From assembly GCA_037043455.1 (NCBI GenBank), contig JAWPHD010001440.1:186001-250000 (forward strand): a stretch of DNA of 64,000 nt, written 5' to 3'. Each line of letters begins with the position of its first letter. Within the stretch, counting starts at the first letter, position 1. The notes beneath the pieces were generated by a model. The model made no database searches and had not been told where the DNA came from. It saw only the letters and a program-made list of their open reading frames with translations. This DNA is from Cyrtodaria siliqua. Taxonomy: Eukaryota > Mollusca > Bivalvia > Adapedonta > Hiatellidae. Shown here in pieces: positions 63,900-64,000 of the stretch. The position numbers were made by a program, and so were the translations under genes.

Positions 63900-64000
63900 T
63901 CGTTCTGGATTACTCTTCATTACTCTACATTACTCTTCATTACCCTACATTACCCTACATTACTCTACATTACTCTGCATTACTCTTCATTACTCTACAT
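63900..64000. repeat. ~10-bp simple tandem repeat running off the window
   Basis: Attactctac/attactcttc/attaccctac units begin near 63908 and continue to the window end. A further minisatellite in the intron after exon 21. Confidence 0.9.

Overview
This is eukaryotic genomic DNA, most likely from a mollusc (bivalve or gastropod; an inference from the lophotrochozoan-looking intron repeats and AT-rich introns, not proven). It holds one large plus-strand gene, the middle-to-late part of a MEGF8 orthologue (multiple EGF-like domains 8, a large single-pass membrane protein). I place 21 consecutive coding exons between 217 and 63706. Every acceptor/donor is AG/GT, and the codon phase at all 20 exon-exon joins is compatible. 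The exons total 4025 nt (about 1341 codons). The gene is open at both ends: the N-terminal CUB/EGF/first kelch half lies upstream, and the last EGF-laminin, juxtamembrane, transmembrane and cytoplasmic parts lie downstream.

Domain order along the window: calcium-binding type EGF (exon 1); EGF plus two laminin-type EGFs (exons 2-3); second CUB domain (exons 4-6); EGF (exons 6-7); a complete second six-bladed kelch propeller, about one blade per exon (exons 7-12); a run of PSI-like cysteine-rich modules (exons 12-16); EGF (exons 17-18); laminin EGFs and linker (exons 18-20); and the start of another laminin EGF (exon 21). In vertebrates MEGF8 acts at the cell surface with the MGRN1/RNF157 ubiquitin ligases to lower Smoothened levels and restrain Hedgehog signalling. 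That role is family knowledge, not visible here.

The introns make up about 94% of the window and are packed with repeats. (i) There are very long minisatellites: 32-bp units at 9.25-11.9 kb, 23-bp at 15.8-17.9 kb, 33-bp at 28.0-29.3 kb, a 4.6-kb array at 35.2-39.8 kb, 48-bp at 45.7-46.7 kb, 45-bp at 48.3-49.4 kb and 41-bp at 53.3-54.5 kb. (ii) There are nested DNA transposons: two hAT-like elements with CAGGG termini and 5-bp target duplications, a TA-flanked TIR element, a pogo-like element, a TTAA-flanked element, and a ~7.5-kb TIR element carrying a THAP-domain remnant. (iii) Five same-orientation copies of a hairpin-ended composite element are present. (iv) There are tRNA-like SINE pieces and a frameshifted non-LTR retrotransposon ORF1 with zinc knuckles.

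The most striking signal is that several minisatellites grow out of the exon-intron boundaries of this gene. The repeat unit contains the end of an exon and its own splice site. The clearest case is exon 19. A 45-bp unit including the 5' splice site is repeated in phase 0 for 24 junctions (22 with an intact GT), with an uninterrupted reading frame. Choice of donor could therefore add 0 to 23 copies of a 15-residue repeat to the protein without a frameshift. Similar boundary-derived copies occur at exons 1, 2, 10, 13, 15 and 18.
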